Of a stretch of 64,000 nt of DNA, positions 40,905 through 53,052 are shown piece by piece. The stretch lies in NCBI RefSeq assembly GCF_000516985.1, contig NW_006917096.1, positions 1,101,606-1,165,605 of the forward strand, in the 5' to 3' direction. The notes under the pieces are model-generated. The model had not been told where the DNA came from, ran no database searches, and saw nothing but the letters and a program-made list of their open reading frames with translations. Both the position numbers and the translations under genes were made by a program. This stretch comes from Pestalotiopsis fici W106-1. Its lineage: Eukaryota > Ascomycota > Sordariomycetes > Amphisphaeriales > Sporocadaceae. The stretch's first letter is position 1. Each line of letters starts with the position of its first letter.

Positions 40905-43025
40905 AGCCAACTCACCACGGCCGCGCAAAGAGGAGTTCAATCCAAATACTATCCTCCTAGGCGACACCTCGGACAAGGGTTTCGTGCATAACCACGCCAA
41001 TCAGGTGCAGATTCGCCCATAGAAGCGAGGCACTTGGTTGTTGGCGTCCTGTGCGTGCAGGTAGAGTTTGGGGGCCGGGTAGCCCTATACTCCTCCTGCT
41101 ACTACTATGCGTGACGCTTTGGTTTACTGTCGAGAGGGGCGGCGGATAGGTGCTTCCTGAAGGGGACACAATGTTCTCGTTTTTCGAAGGGCTGTTTTCT
41201 TGCGATTCGGTGCAGTCGCGCTCAAGATTTGTACCACAGTCGTCGTTTTCTTTCTTTCTTGGCCATGTGGGAGAGACCATCAAGCAAAGGCAAAAAGGCG
41301 AGACAAGGAGCGGGAGACCCGTCGATCAAGAGGAGAGATTCTGGAGAGGAGTGAGTGGTGCCGCTGCTACCCTTGCATCGGTACTTCATTTGCATCGCAT
41401 CCGCATGGGAGGGTACCAAGGGGACCTGGACCAGGCAGACAGCCCCCCCGAGTTGGGACTTTTTTGGCATGTGGATTGCTAATTGCCCGCTGCCCAGGGT
41501 TCTTCCATGTGGGGGGCAAAAACCATCATCTTATTGGTATGGGAAAAGTCTTGGCCTGGAAGAATAAAGTACTCTGTATAGTTGGCAATTTCGACTGTAA
41601 ACTCAAATGGTAGTGATTCCAGGCATAAAGCCTCGGATGTCGCGCGCGCGTCGTCGGTTACATCTGTGACGACCTTTGTCGTTCTAGGCTTTCGACTTGG
41701 CACGGGTACAGTACACGACGCTATGTTGTTGCAGATAATATCCGGGCAGTTCCGCTTTATTAATGAGTTGACCCATATTTTTAAGCCTCAATGTCAAGTC
41801 AAGAGAATCATGAGCGGGTGATTCCCACTCTGCTCATGATGTATTTCTGTCTCTTTGGCGTGTTGGTGTTACAGCTTTCGGCATAGATGATCAAATTTAC
41901 CGAACCGCTGTTCATCGCTCTAGGCTGTGCCTCTCTTTGGGTTGATCCGAGTACACAAGGACCCTGGCCCTTGATCGGCAAATCGTTATCTTCAGCGTCT
42001 CACGTTACAGGACAGATACAAAATGCAGATTTCCCCAGAGTCGGCTAGTTTGCTAAATGTCCACGACGCCCAATGGCAATTTTCATTCGTGCGGGAACGT
42101 TTCCGTGCTGTGTCTAGTTTGCTTACACTCTGGGGCCCTACGTCGTGATTTAGGGTTTCTCCCGATATCAGATCATATATTCTTATTTTTTGGAGGTCCG
42201 TGTCCGCTGACAATTAGTTGGCGCACACGTCGCTTCTTGACATGGCGGCAAGAATGATCTGTAGCAGCCCACGCTTATATCATCTTCTTAACTGCCTATG
42301 CTATTCTATCGGTAGTTTTGCAGTGGCCATATATATGCCTCATGCCGAACATGTGCCAAGGACTGCCCGTCTTTTCACTTGAACGATTCGAAAATTCCCC
42401 TTTTCAAGAAAAAAAAAAAGTCTATCCATCATGTGTGAGTGATACTTCTTTTGGTATGAATTGGCTATTATGGCCGCAAAACCAGGTTTTGAAAAGGTGT
42501 TTGCAAAATATCAGGATCTTAGCGTGGCTGTAGATGCTTGACATAGCGGAATTCCCCACGGTTTGAGGGAATATGACATTTACTAGTAGCTAGTTGAAAG
42601 TTGCTGGTAGATATTTAGAAAAGTGCATAGGAATATGAGATATCTAGGCTTCTAGCATAGTTAACAACATCCGGTGATTTACAAGTGTTTGTAGATATTA
42701 AGTCAACATGCTTTTGCGAGGTGAACTGCGCTTTCATCATTCCCGATTTATTGTCATATCAAATACCCATGAGCCGATGACAATAAGCAATTGACTATAT
42801 CTTTGGACTGGACTTCATGAGCACCTCCTTCAAAAATAAATGATACCTTTCTCCTGCCCAAACTGAAAGTCTCCACAGTATATGTCTCACGGATGACCAT
42901 TTATCTCAAGCCGCCCACAAGTTATATACAACGATCTCCATCCTGACGCATGAATATACAAGGGGGAAAAAATGGAATTCGAAACAAAGATTGTTGCTGA
43001 CTCCATATTCACAAGGGCAAAAAGC
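40905..43025. other. 2.1 kb intergenic interval
   Basis: Upstream of the Clr5 gene. Overlapping ORFs at 41150-41613 look like chance. The right part (about 42.5-43.0 kb) is AT-rich and featureless until the tRNA. Confidence 0.45.
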
Positions 43026-43129
43026 AGGTCAGTCGGGGATTCGAACCCCGGTTACCGGAAAACTCGATTGAAGCCAGATACAATCTGAAAATCAGAATCC
43101 GATGTGATAACCAACTACACTAACCGACC
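43026..43129 (-). tRNA. tRNA-Gln (anticodon CTG) with 31-nt intron
   Basis: Read from 43129 downward. The acceptor arm GGTCGGT pairs with ACTGACC (one G-T pair), the D arm contains AGTTGGTTA, and the anticodon stem TCGGA pairs with TCCGG (one wobble). The T arm CGGGG-TTCGAAT-CCCCG is perfect. The anticodon CTG occupies 43095-43093 in the loop TTCTGAT. The intron spans 43091-43061, inserted one base after the anticodon as in eukaryotic nuclear tRNAs. Mature length without CCA is 73 nt. It decodes CAG. Confidence 0.93.
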
Positions 43130-44170
43130 GTGGATGGTGGATGCGACGAAAAGAATGTATATCTGATTGTTCAGAAAGCGAGGACCGAGAAAACGCCGGA
43201 CGACGAAGCCTCTTGACTTGACTGCAAAGTTGAGATGTAATGGTAGGTGACGAGGTTTACCTGGTGAGTTGGCATCTACCTGCACTACAAAGTGTATAGA
43301 TGTATTGTGGGAGCAGTCGTTTGACTATACCCAGTTGCAAGAATGGCCATTGAAGCGCTCAGGAATGACGATGGTAATATGCCATGAATGCGATATAAAT
43401 AGGCGTGAGTTTAAGCTTGATTGCTGCACTGCATTAGCCCAATCTTCTACTGGCAAGATATAATGGATAATCATAGATAACCATGTAATAAACATTAATT
43501 ACGAGGATTACCTGACAATTTGTATCTGTGCTCTCTCTCAAAAGTGTGACTTGAAGGTGGTAATGGACATTTGGCTCAAGATACTCCAGCAAGCAGTCAA
43601 TAATTTGTTCACTCGTACAGATTTTCAGGTGTGCGGACCTGGTTTCGTAGCCAAATTGCTTGCAGAGGTAGACGAAATCTTGAAAGAGGATTCATTCAGC
43701 GAGATGAATTGAATGTGATCCGATATCAAGCCGTATAGTGATACTCTACCATGTGACAAAATTGGCTTTCCTGTTAGTGTTCATGTTAATGCAGACTTAC
43801 CCATGATAAATAGTAAGCCGAATTAGGCATACCGAATAGTGCTGTTCTGGGCTTGAGTTGATCACAGCCAGATAAGCCGGCACTGCATCCATGGCAATGC
43901 CATCAGATCACAAAGGACTCTCGAGGACTTCCTCTTGTCAACTCTCGACAAGTCCATCCGGGACACATATATGAGGCGGCACCTCGGAACCAGTTGTTTT
44001 TGATCGTTTGATGAAAGTTGACATATGGAAATGCGTTGTGGCGATTGGCCTCGAGCTCTATTGTTCTCATATATGTACAGCTTCCGTCCGCGGGTCGCCT
44101 TGCCCATCTATCACCAACAGCCCCGACGAAGCCCCCATGCGCCCACGCTGCCAAGTCCCATGCAAGCCGC
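43130..44170. other. intergenic between tRNA-Gln and COX8
   Basis: Mostly AT-rich; no supportable ORF. The 5' flank of the tRNA and the 3' flank of COX8 lie here. Confidence 0.5.
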
Positions 44171-44496
44171 TTATGCCTTGGGCTTGTAGGTTTGCCAGAC
44201 TGTGTAATATCATTAGCTATCATCCTCCAAGACGTGCGCCAGAAGCCCGGAGCGCCGCGGGGTGGTAGGGGAAATGACGCACCGGCAATGCCGAAGGGGG
44301 CGAAGAAGCCGGTGATCATGTACAGCCAGTAGCGGACGGCGAAGTACTTGGTCTTGGTGTTGAAGGGCAAGTTGGAGTAGGGACCCTCGGGGTAGTGGTA
44401 AGGCGAGCTCATGCGAGGGCGGGTGGCGTGGAACATGCGGCGGCCCATGATGTTGGCCATGCGCGGGCTGGCGCGGAGGATGGACTGAGGAGACAT
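44171..44496 (-). CDS. cox8: cytochrome c oxidase subunit VIII (VIIc-type)
   Basis: Two exons on the minus strand: 44496-44283 and 44199-44171 (80 residues). The 83-nt intron (44200-44282, GTGCGT donor, ACACAG acceptor) is followed by a last exon of only 29 nt, which supplies VWQTYKPKA and the stop; ORF-only calling runs into the intron instead. The presequence (about 1-27) is Arg/Ser-rich and ends near RRMFHATRPRM. The mature protein has PYHYPEGPYSNLPFNT, then one membrane span YWLYMITGFFAPFGIAV. This is the small single-span subunit of complex IV in the inner mitochondrial membrane. A spliceable 58-nt intron in the 5' leader ends exactly before the ATG. Confidence 0.93.
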
Positions 44497-45212
44497 CTAG
44501 AGTGCCCAATTGAGTCAGCAGAGCTTTTGTAGCGGTGGTCGAGCTCGTAGCTACCTTGATTGACGCGACGAGGTGTCAGTTGTGTTGAGTGGAGATGCTT
44601 TTGTCGTTGGGTTGAGCTTATGAGCTTTGCAATTCGAGATGAGGTTCTTAGCGGATAGATGAGAATGCGTCAAGTCGAACGATGCCCGGATGATTCTCGG
44701 CTACGGAGTATGTACAGAACGAGGAGGTACCTGGGTACCTTAACTCACTGGTCAGCACTTGAGCTCTAGTCCGAGTGAGTGGGTCTCTTTTTGCTTTGGT
44801 TTCTTTGGCTGCCTACCGCCTGCCGATTAAGTGCAGTCAAGCTTCTGGCCTCTGGCTTCCGAAGAACTTGGAATTTTTCTGCCGTCGCAAAGCTGCAACC
44901 CAACCAGAGTGCTGCAAAAGTCCGCGCCTGCCAACTTTTTCCTTAGCAAGCAGCTCTGGTGTTTTGTACCGACGCTTTGCAAATCGGCGATCGCAGCAGT
45001 CCACCTGCGCAGCCAAGCATCGACGATTTGCACCGCTGCTACTTTTTTTTTTCACTATTTACAGATATATTCTTTCTTGGTATACCTTGTGTAAACCAAG
45101 TGATCATCAATTTATACATTGCCTCTTCAGCGTACGCGCATCGCCTCTTCGATTGGCTCTTTTTTTTTTTTCCTCATTGTAGTGGGGTGGCAATCGATAA
45201 GAGCTCAACACC
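44497..45212. promoter_or_regulatory. shared promoter interval of COX8 and MTR4, with COX8 leader intron
   Basis: 716 bp separate the two divergent start codons. On the COX8 side, 44497-44554 has a donor (AAG/GTAGCT), a CTGACTCA branch-like site and a TCTAG acceptor abutting the ATG, so a 5'-UTR intron is likely. On the MTR4 side, long T runs lie near 45043-45053 and 45160-45172. Confidence 0.55.
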
Positions 45213-48200
45213 ATGGACGACGACCTATTCGATGTCTTCGAGGACCAGCCCGGCAAGGTCAAAGATGAGCCCCAGTCCTCGCCGCCCGCCAAGTCCAAGA
45301 ATAAAAAGAACAAGAAGAAGCGCAAGGCAGTCGAGGCTCTGGACAACGGCGACATCGAGACCGAGACACGTTCCGCACCCGAACCTGATGTGGACATGGC
45401 CGACGTAGAGCCCACCTCGGCCGAAGACGAGGCTGATGATATAGAAGAGGATGGCCAAACCGTATCCGAGGGCCACCAGGACATCAAGCGCAGGAAGAAG
45501 GAGGAGAAGGCAGAGCCAGTCATTACAGACTCGTTCCAGACGGCCGAATCGAGAGAGCTTGCAGCTGCATCAGGCTTCGCCAAGCAAGATGAAGAGTCGT
45601 CTCTAGTTCTGTCCCATAACATTCAACATCAGGTCGCACTGCCACCGGATCTTGATTACGAATACGTGCCGCTTTCGGAACATAAACCGCCTGCCGACCC
45701 TGCCCGGTCCTGGCCCTTCACCCTCGATCCTTTCCAGCGCCTATCAATTTCTTCCATTGAGAGAGATGAGAGTGTTCTGGTCTCAGCCCACACCAGTGCT
45801 GGAAAGACTGTCGTTGCAGAGTATGCCATTGCGCAATGTCTCAAGAAAAATACTCGTGTCATCTACACCAGTCCCATCAAGGCCCTCAGTAACCAGAAGT
45901 ATCGTGAATTTAACGAGGCTTTTGGTGATGTCGGTCTCATGACTGGTGATGTCACAATCAACCCGACTGCTAGTTGTCTTGTTATGACCACAGAAATTCT
46001 GCGATCTATGCTGTATCGAGGTTCGGAGATTATGCGTGAAGTCGCTTGGGTCGTTTTTGACGAAATCCACTACATGAGAGACAAGACGAGAGGTGTTGTT
46101 TGGGAAGAGACCATTATTCTCCTTCCTGACAAGGTCCGCTATGTCTTCCTGTCTGCCACCATTCCCAACGCCTTTCAATTCGCGGAATGGATTGCCAAGA
46201 TTCACAGACAGGCCTGCCACGTTGTCTACACGGATTTCCGTCCTACGCCTCTGCAGAATTACTTTTTCCCCTCGGGTGGAAATGGTATTTTCCTTGTTGT
46301 GGACGAGAAGAGTGTTTTCAGAGAAAACAACTTCCAAAAGACCATGCAAATGATTGAGGAGAGAAAGGCCAGCGAAGCCAACGATGTGGATGCCAAAATG
46401 CGAGGCAGGGGCAACAAGAAGAAGACCTTCAAGGGAGGCAAGGATGATGCCAATGCTGATATCCAAAAGATTGTCAAAATGGTCATGTCCAAGGGATTCA
46501 ACCCTGTCATTGTCTTCAACTTCAGCAAGCGAGAGTGTGAGATGATGGCGCTCTTCACTTCCAAATTCAGTTTCAACGATGACAGTGAGAAGGCCATGAC
46601 ACGCAAGGTCTTCTCGAGCGCGATAGAATCGCTATCGGAAGCCGATCGTGAATTGCCCCAGATCCAGAATATCTTGCCGCTTCTTGAAAAGGGTATCGGT
46701 GTGCATCATTCAGGACTCTTGCCCATTTTGAAGGAGACTATCGAAATTCTATTCCAAGAAGGATTGATCAAGGTTCTTTTCGCTACCGAGACCTTTTCAA
46801 TTGGCTTGAACATGCCGGCGAAGACGGTCGTTTTCACGCAAGTCAAAAAGTTTGACGGTACTACTAGGAGGCCGTTGACATCGTCCGAGTATATTCAGAT
46901 GGCTGGAAGAGCTGGTCGTAGAGGGCTTGACGAGCGTGGAATCGTCATCATGATGATTGACGATAAGCTCGAGCCCGAAACTGCCAAAGAGATTGTCGTT
47001 GGTCAGCAAGATCGCCTGAACTCGGCCTTCCACTTGGGTTACAACATGGTCCTCAACTTGCTCAGAATTGAGGCCATCTCTCCAGAGTTCATGTTGGAGA
47101 ACTGTTTCTTCCAATTCCAGAACACTGCAAGTGTAGCTGGTTTGGAGCAAGAGCTGATGAAGCTTCAGAAGGAGAGAGATGGCATGGCCATTCCGGACGA
47201 AGCCACCATCAAGGATTACCACGGCCTGCGCCAACAGATTGAGGCATACACCAAAGATATGGTCTACGTCATTCAGCACCCGAACTATTGCTTAGACTTC
47301 TTGCAGCCTGGCAGGCTGATTCAGATCCAGAACCCCAAGACAGGCCAGGACTTTGGCTGGGGCGTTGTTGCAAACTTCACAGAACGTCGCAGTCCCAAGT
47401 TTGGAGAAAAGTCATACGAACCACAAGAGTCTTACTTTGTTGACGTATTCCTTCATCTCGACCCCAAGGGCGAGGACTTTACTCCCTTGACCCAGCCACC
47501 CTCTGAGATGCCCAACGGCGTGCTCCCCCTCAACGGATCTCAAAACTCGCGCTTCGAGGTCGTGCCGTGTCTATTCACCTGCATAAAGGCAATCAGCCAG
47601 ATCAGAGTCTTTATGCCCAAGGATATTAAGAACCTAGAAGACATTGAAGAAGTCCGCAAGACTGTCCTCAAATCTCTGTCCGAGGTGGTTCGCCGTTTCC
47701 CCGATGGCGTACCCATTCTGGACCCTATTGAGAACATGGGCATCACGGATGACTCGTTCAAGAAGTTGTTGCGCAAGATCGAGGTTCTCGAGTCTCGCCT
47801 ACTGGCCAACCCCCTCCACGGATCGCCTCTTCTTCCCGGATTATGGGAGCAATACTCGAAGAAGCTGGCTCTGGCTGACAAGATCAAGAATTTGAAGAAG
47901 CAGATTGGCAAGGCTCATAGCATTGCTCAACTCGATGAACTAAAGTCTCGAAAGCGAGTCCTGCGTCGTCTTGGTTTCATCAACGATGCTGAAGTTGTCG
48001 AGATGAAGGCTCGCGTAGCTTGCGAAATTTCGTCAACAGAAGGTCACGAGTTGTTGTTATCAGAGCTTCTGTTTAACCGTTTCTTCAACGAACTCAGCCC
48101 CGAGATTATTGCCTCTATCCTCAGTGTTTTCATCTTTGAGGAAAAGGTAGAAGCTGCTACGCTCAAGGACGAGCTACAGAAGCCATATTCTCAGGTACAA

Positions 48201-48583
48201 GCTCAGGCCAAGATCATCGCCAAGGTCAGCCAGGAAAGCAAGCTCGATGTCAACGAGGAGGAATACGCTCAATCCCTCAAGTGGCAGCTCATGGAGACTG
48301 TCTACGCCTGGGCTCAAGGAAAGCCTTTTGCAGAAGTTTGGTAAGTATATTACTCCGAAACACTTGAATACGGAATTACCGACCAAGCTAACCCTCCCAC
48401 AGCAAAATGACTGACGCCTACGAGGGCTCCCTTATCCGTCTATTCCGACGTCTGGAGGAGCTGCTGCGCCAGATGGCCGAGGCTGCCAAGGTTATGGGCA
48501 GTGAAGAGCTTGCTGAGAAGTTCAACGCCAGTCTCAAGATGATCAGACGTGACATTGTCTCCGCACAGAGTTTGTATCTGTAA
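45213..48583 (+). CDS. mtr4: nuclear exosome DExH helicase Mtr4
   Basis: Two exons: 45213-48340 and 48403-48583 (1,102 residues; yeast Mtr4 has 1,073). The 62-nt intron (GTAAGT donor, GCTAACC branch, CACAG acceptor) splits a Cys codon, joining FAEV to [20 protein letters not shown]. An acidic/basic N-terminus (1-120) is followed by the helicase core: Walker A AHTSAGKT (about 191), DEIH (about 283), SATIPNA and [10 protein letters not shown] (about 562), then the arch/KOW region and the DSHCT-type C-terminal helical domain. Mtr4 unwinds RNA for the nuclear exosome and acts with the TRAMP poly(A) polymerase complex in rRNA, snoRNA and aberrant RNA processing. Full length, no oddities. Confidence 0.97.
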
Positions 48584-49093
48584 AGGAACAATTCCCATAC
48601 GAATGTCCTTTATCATAGTTACATCTCTTGTGTGTGACAAGGGCTCTCTCTTTTATCTTGAAGGGTCTGGCAGGCTTCGTCGGTTCTCATTGCATATCTT
48701 TGGCGTTGTGGGGTTTGGATGGGAAAATACCATTAGGTCTCGAGGGAACGAGACTCAGCACTGTTGTTTTACTCAGCATGATATGTTCCACTACACAGCT
48801 CTGCCCAGTCTTTGCATCTTGCTTTCCCAACCACACTGAGCGTCGGTCTTACCTCTCTTGGCATTCTCGGTATGTAGAAACTTAGATAGACCACAACAGC
48901 ATCGCTGCTAGGTTGGCACGGTGCACCAGGCATTTTCTTCGCGTCCTCTCTTGCGTGGTGATGTGACACTTTTTTCTTCTTCTTTTTTTTCATGCAAAGG
49001 ACCAATAAGTCTAGGGAATGATTATGCAGTCAAACACGACATGGGTTATAAAGATGGGAGCAATGTGAGTTGAACTTGGGATATACGTCCCGT
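48584..49093. other. intergenic, convergent gene ends
   Basis: 3' flanks of MTR4 and the aminotransferase gene. No feature seen. Confidence 0.5.
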
Positions 49094-50739
49094 TTATCCT
49101 TCTATGTACTGCTTCAATCCTCGGAGTCGCTCCTTGGCCGTCTCCAGGACCTCATCTTCCTTGCAGACGGCAAAACGCATGTAGTCCTCGGCGATCCAAG
49201 TGTTGGGTTCCGTGTAGAACTCGGTGGGTGGGATGGCGGCGACTCCAACCTCCTGGATGAGGAACCAAGCGAGCTTAAAGTCACGCGGCCGGCTGGCGAC
49301 GTGTGGTGGGAAAGGATAATCCTGAGGCAGCTTGACCTTGGCCATGTTCACCATGACAAAGTAGCCACCCTCGGGCTCCGAGTACGGAAGGCCTAGCTCG
49401 TCAAACACCTCGTTGAACCGAGCCATCTTGGCCTTCATGTCCCGAACCGTCTCCTCCCAGAAGCCCTCGGCCTCGGCCTTTTCAAAACCTAGGATTATTA
49501 TCAGTAAATCACGTACTTGAACTGTGAACTGCCCGTAAAGAGGTCGCCGGCATCTCGTAAACTCACCGACTGCGCAAGCCTCTTGAAGAGGAGAGACGGA
49601 TGAATAGCAAATTCGCGTGTGGGCCGCCGAGACATGCTTGATGAGGTGCTCAGGGCCCATGAGCCAGCCTACCCGCCAGCCCGTGGCGTAAAAGTTCTTG
49701 CCGGCGGAGCCAACGGTGATGGTCAGACGCTCAATCTCAGGCGAGAGCGTGGCGATGCGGGTAAATGGCACGTAGTACAGGCGATCGTAGACCTCGTCCG
49801 AGAGGATAATGATCTCGTTCTTGACGCACAGGTCTCCAATCTTTTGCAGCTCCTCTCTTGAGTAGACCTTTCCGACGGGGTTGTCTATTTGACCTAGTTA
49901 GACATGGCTAGCCGGGAGTAGCTTCTTATATCTTAGGGGAAGAACGTACGGGGAGTGTTGATGACGATCATCTTGGTCTTGGGCGTAATAGCCCTCTCCA
50001 ATTCATCAAAATCTATGGTCCAGTTGGCGGCAGATGAGGTCTTGGTGGCACCATCCTTGGGCGGGTGCATGGGCACGTAGACAATCTTGCCGCCGGGCAT
50101 CTCAATGTTGCTAATGTACTGGTCAAAGAAGGGCTCAAAGATGATGACTTCGTCGCCGGGCTCGATAAAGGCCATGAAGGCGCTCAGCATGCCCTCGTTG
50201 GCGCCCGTGGTGATGGTAACCTCGGTCTCGGGGTTCAGCGGCCGGCCCCAGTGCGGCGTGTAGGCGTCGGCAATGGCCTTCTTGAGCCGCGGCCGGCCCT
50301 TGGTGGGGCTGTATTGGTTGCACTCGACGCGGTCCAGCGCCTCCTTGGCCGCGTTGATGATGAAGGGCGGCGGGTTGTACCCAAAGAAACCCTGGCCCAT
50401 GTTCACAATGGGCTGCTTTGGCGAAGCTGCTGCGGCCTCGTTCACGATGGACCTATTTGATGAGTTAGTTTATGTGTACCTGAACAAAACAGTAAAAAGT
50501 CACGGCTTTCAAGAAATGGCATTCTCAGAGATACTTGAAGTCTGAACGAGGCCAACTCACCATACATCTTGCCTCTGCCCGGCAACTCGGGCAGCAGGCT
50601 TCAGCTTCTCTGAGAGCCCGGTAGCCATGGTTGTAGAAAAGAGTCGCTGACTCAGAAGCAGTGTTCTAGCTGGAGTGACAGAATGTCTAAGGATGTTTGT
50701 GCCGAGGTTGTATGGACGCAATAGTGGTGATAGCTTCAT
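49094..50739 (-). CDS. bna3: kynurenine aminotransferase / cysteine-S-conjugate beta-lyase type PLP enzyme
   Basis: Four exons on the minus strand: 50739-50561, 50452-49950, 49884-49567 and 49488-49094 (464 residues). Introns are 108, 65 and 78 nt. Residues 1-40 are a mitochondrial-type presequence (MKLSPLLRPYNLGTN, ending QRLFSTTM); an internal ATG there could yield a cytosolic form. Class I/II aminotransferase blocks follow: VNMGQGFFGYNPP, TITTGANEGMLSAF, INTPHNPVGKVYS, ILSDEVYDRLYY and the PLP lysine in TVGSAGKNFYATGWRVGW, then EGGYFVMVNM. The family (Bna3/KAT) transaminates kynurenine to kynurenic acid and can cleave cysteine S-conjugates. Length and motifs are complete. The gene symbol is by family similarity, not proven orthology. 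Confidence 0.9.
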
Positions 50740-51238
50740 GAGTAACAATACTCCGACCCCAGCTGTCTATTCTATTTCCAGACAAAAGCGATGATCTAGT
50801 CCCAGCCCGCAAGACTTGCGCACGAATTGCAATCGACTTTTGTAAATGAAAACGTTCCAACTGCGGGTTTTCTAATGCCTCTGCGATCTCCGGGTATGTT
50901 GCGGCCGTCATCGGTCAGCATTCGGAGTCAATCACGCAATTGGTTGTTCTGAAAAGGGCAAAAGCTTGGGCCCGACCCCCCACTGTAGCTTAAAGTCCCG
51001 GCAGTGGATATAGAGCCTCCAAGGCACCCATGTAGCTAGGAATAGCGCTTATCGGCGGCCGTTGTCAGATTGTCGTTGGTGATTTGTCCGCCTTGCAGCA
51101 CATCATCATTCCGTATCCAATATACGGGAATCTCCCATTTTCTGATTCTACTACCTGCACAGTAGCTGGTAGTCGGTCATCACCTTCATTGCAGTCCAGC
51201 GAGATGAGGTTCAATCGGTCAAACCCCTCTCCTCCAAT
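50740..51238. other. divergent promoter interval of the aminotransferase and Dsc3 genes
   Basis: 499 bp between divergent start codons. No specific site recognised. Confidence 0.5.
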
Positions 51239-52213
51239 ATGACAACTCTCAAGCCGCCCCCTCTGGCGACTTCAGCGGCGACGGCGCCCCCTTTGTCCTT
51301 GACCATTCGTTTCAGCGCCAGCGTCCCCGATCTGGACCTCGACATCCCACACCCGTCGCAGACCACGGTCATCTCCCTCAAGAACCTGATCCGCGGTCGC
51401 TTGGCTGAGCCCAACTCCCAGCGACGCCTTCGCTTCATTCAGGGCGGCAAGATCCTTCCAGATGGTGCAGCTCTGAGCGCCGTTCTGCGTGCGCCCCCTC
51501 CGCCGCCGCCGCGGGCCGATGACAGGAATCGTGGCGATGCCAAAGGCAAAGCTGTCGCGAATCGCCTACCGTCGCAAAGAATCTACGTCAACTGCAGCAT
51601 CGGCGACTCGCTCACGGATGCCGAGCTCAAGGCCGAGGCCGAGGCTGCAAGCCTCCCCGTGTCTGAAGCGCCGTCGTCCCAGTTGGGAGGAGGAGGACTG
51701 CCATTGAGTTCGTCGTCGCCTGCAGGAGCGGGCTCCCCGGCGGGCCCCGGCACACCTGCACCAGGCATCACCACGTCGTCTACCCCGAGGGGCTTTGATC
51801 GGCTACTCAACGCCGGCTTCTCCGCCGCCGAGGTCAACCAGCTCCGGCTACAGTTTCGCTCCATACACAGCTCGCGCTTCACGCCCGACACACTGCCTTC
51901 GCCCGACAGCTTCCGCCGGATGGAAGATTCATGGATCGACGACAACGGCGCCGCGGTGCCTACGACGGGTATGGGCACGGGCTCGGGCGCCGTCGGGAGC
52001 GGTGGATTCGACAGCGATGAGGTTGGGCTTCTGGGCTGGCTGGATGCCATGATCTGGGGCGTCGCCATTGGCTTCCTCTGGCCCATGGGCAGTTTCGGTT
52101 GGCTGGCGAGGCAGCACGGCATTCACAGTGACCGAGTCAAGGTCATGATTGGGGCCGGTGTATTCCTAAGTCTCCTCATTGGCATTGTAAGGACCATCTC
52201 CGGAGAACATTAA
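51239..52213 (+). CDS. dsc3: Dsc E3 ubiquitin ligase complex subunit 3
   Basis: An intronless gene of 324 residues. Residues of about 20-125 form a ubiquitin-like domain (LSLTIRFSASVPDLDLD, VISLKNLIRGRL, RRLRFIQGGKILPDG, RIYVNCSIGDSLTDAEL). A Gly/Ser/Pro-rich linker is followed by a CUE/UBA-like stretch GFDRLLNAGFSAAEVNQLRL with SWIDDNG, and two membrane segments near the C-terminus (WLDAMIWGVAIGFLWPMGSF and VKVMIGAGVFLSLLIGIV). This is the DUF2407 and DUF2407_C layout of Dsc3. The Dsc complex sits in Golgi/ER membranes and in fission yeast and Aspergillus is needed for cleavage of the sterol-regulatory transcription factor and for hypoxia adaptation. The linker contains short Pro and Gly runs, otherwise ordinary. 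Confidence 0.9.
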   Translation: MTTLKPPPLATSAATAPPLSLTIRFSASVPDLDLDIPHPSQTTVISLKNLIRGRLAEPNSQRRLRFIQGGKILPDGAALSAVLRAPPPPPPRADDRNRGDAKGKAVANRLPSQRIYVNCSIGDSLTDAELKAEAEAASLPVSEAPSSQLGGGGLPLSSSSPAGAGSPAGPGTPAPGITTSSTPRGFDRLLNAGFSAAEVNQLRLQFRSIHSSRFTPDTLPSPDSFRRMEDSWIDDNGAAVPTTGMGTGSGAVGSGGFDSDEVGLLGWLDAMIWGVAIGFLWPMGSFGWLARQHGIHSDRVKVMIGAGVFLSLLIGIVRTISGEH

Positions 52214-53052
52214 AATGACCATAAGCAGAATGACATTGATAAGTCGGACGATGAACAAGAAAAATTGCAATGAGCAGTCAAATTACATGGCATAGCGGCG
52301 GCGTTTTTGGGTTTTCATACTTTATTTGGAATTGTACTAGGGAATAGCCAGAATTCAATGATACCCCTATTCACGACTTGGGTCTCAGAGTCCCTCATAT
52401 CATATTGCCTATTATAAGTCATAAATCCATGCATGAGCGGCGTCATTATCTGAGAGATGCTTGTCGACATTACAGGACGGGACACAACTAATCCATTCAT
52501 CAAAACTACAAGAAAAGGTAGGCACGGAGCATGAGATCCGTAGGCGAATAGACCCTTCAGTTCAGAGCGAGAACCCGATACATTAGTGGAGGTAGAAGCC
52601 CCAATAGAAGCATGTAGGCCTCTATCTGAAATTACCTGTGGCACGCTTTTCACTAGGTCTTGGGAAAATTCAAAATGAGTATATCACTACGCGTATCCAC
52701 ATTGGCTGACTGCCAGCAAACATACGACATCTACGTCCCGTACTTCTTCTGTAGAGTCAGTTCTCTAGCTTTCAAGCTTTGCATTTTGTTCAAACCCATT
52801 CATAGTTGTCGCAGCCCGCTTGCTCCATATTTAGTCATCAAATGTTTAATGTTTAAATCGTTATCTCATTACGATCAATAACGGTGCGATAACCTTAGTG
52901 GCATGTCAGGAGTTTATAGAGCAGGCAATACTACAATACATTGACTTAGATAACCCAAGGAAATTCCAATACGTGTATTTGTGGTAGGAAATGACTAGAA
53001 ATAAAGCTTCTTGCAATAGGACGGTCCAATGAAGAAGAAAAAATTCCATTAC
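52214..53052. other. intergenic, convergent gene ends
   Basis: AT-rich 0.8 kb between Dsc3 and the ketoreductase. No feature seen. Confidence 0.5.

Noticed and set aside
43903..44496. 197-residue protein starting like COX8
   Set aside because: The open frame simply runs through the intron; the spliced 80-residue form restores the family C-terminus.
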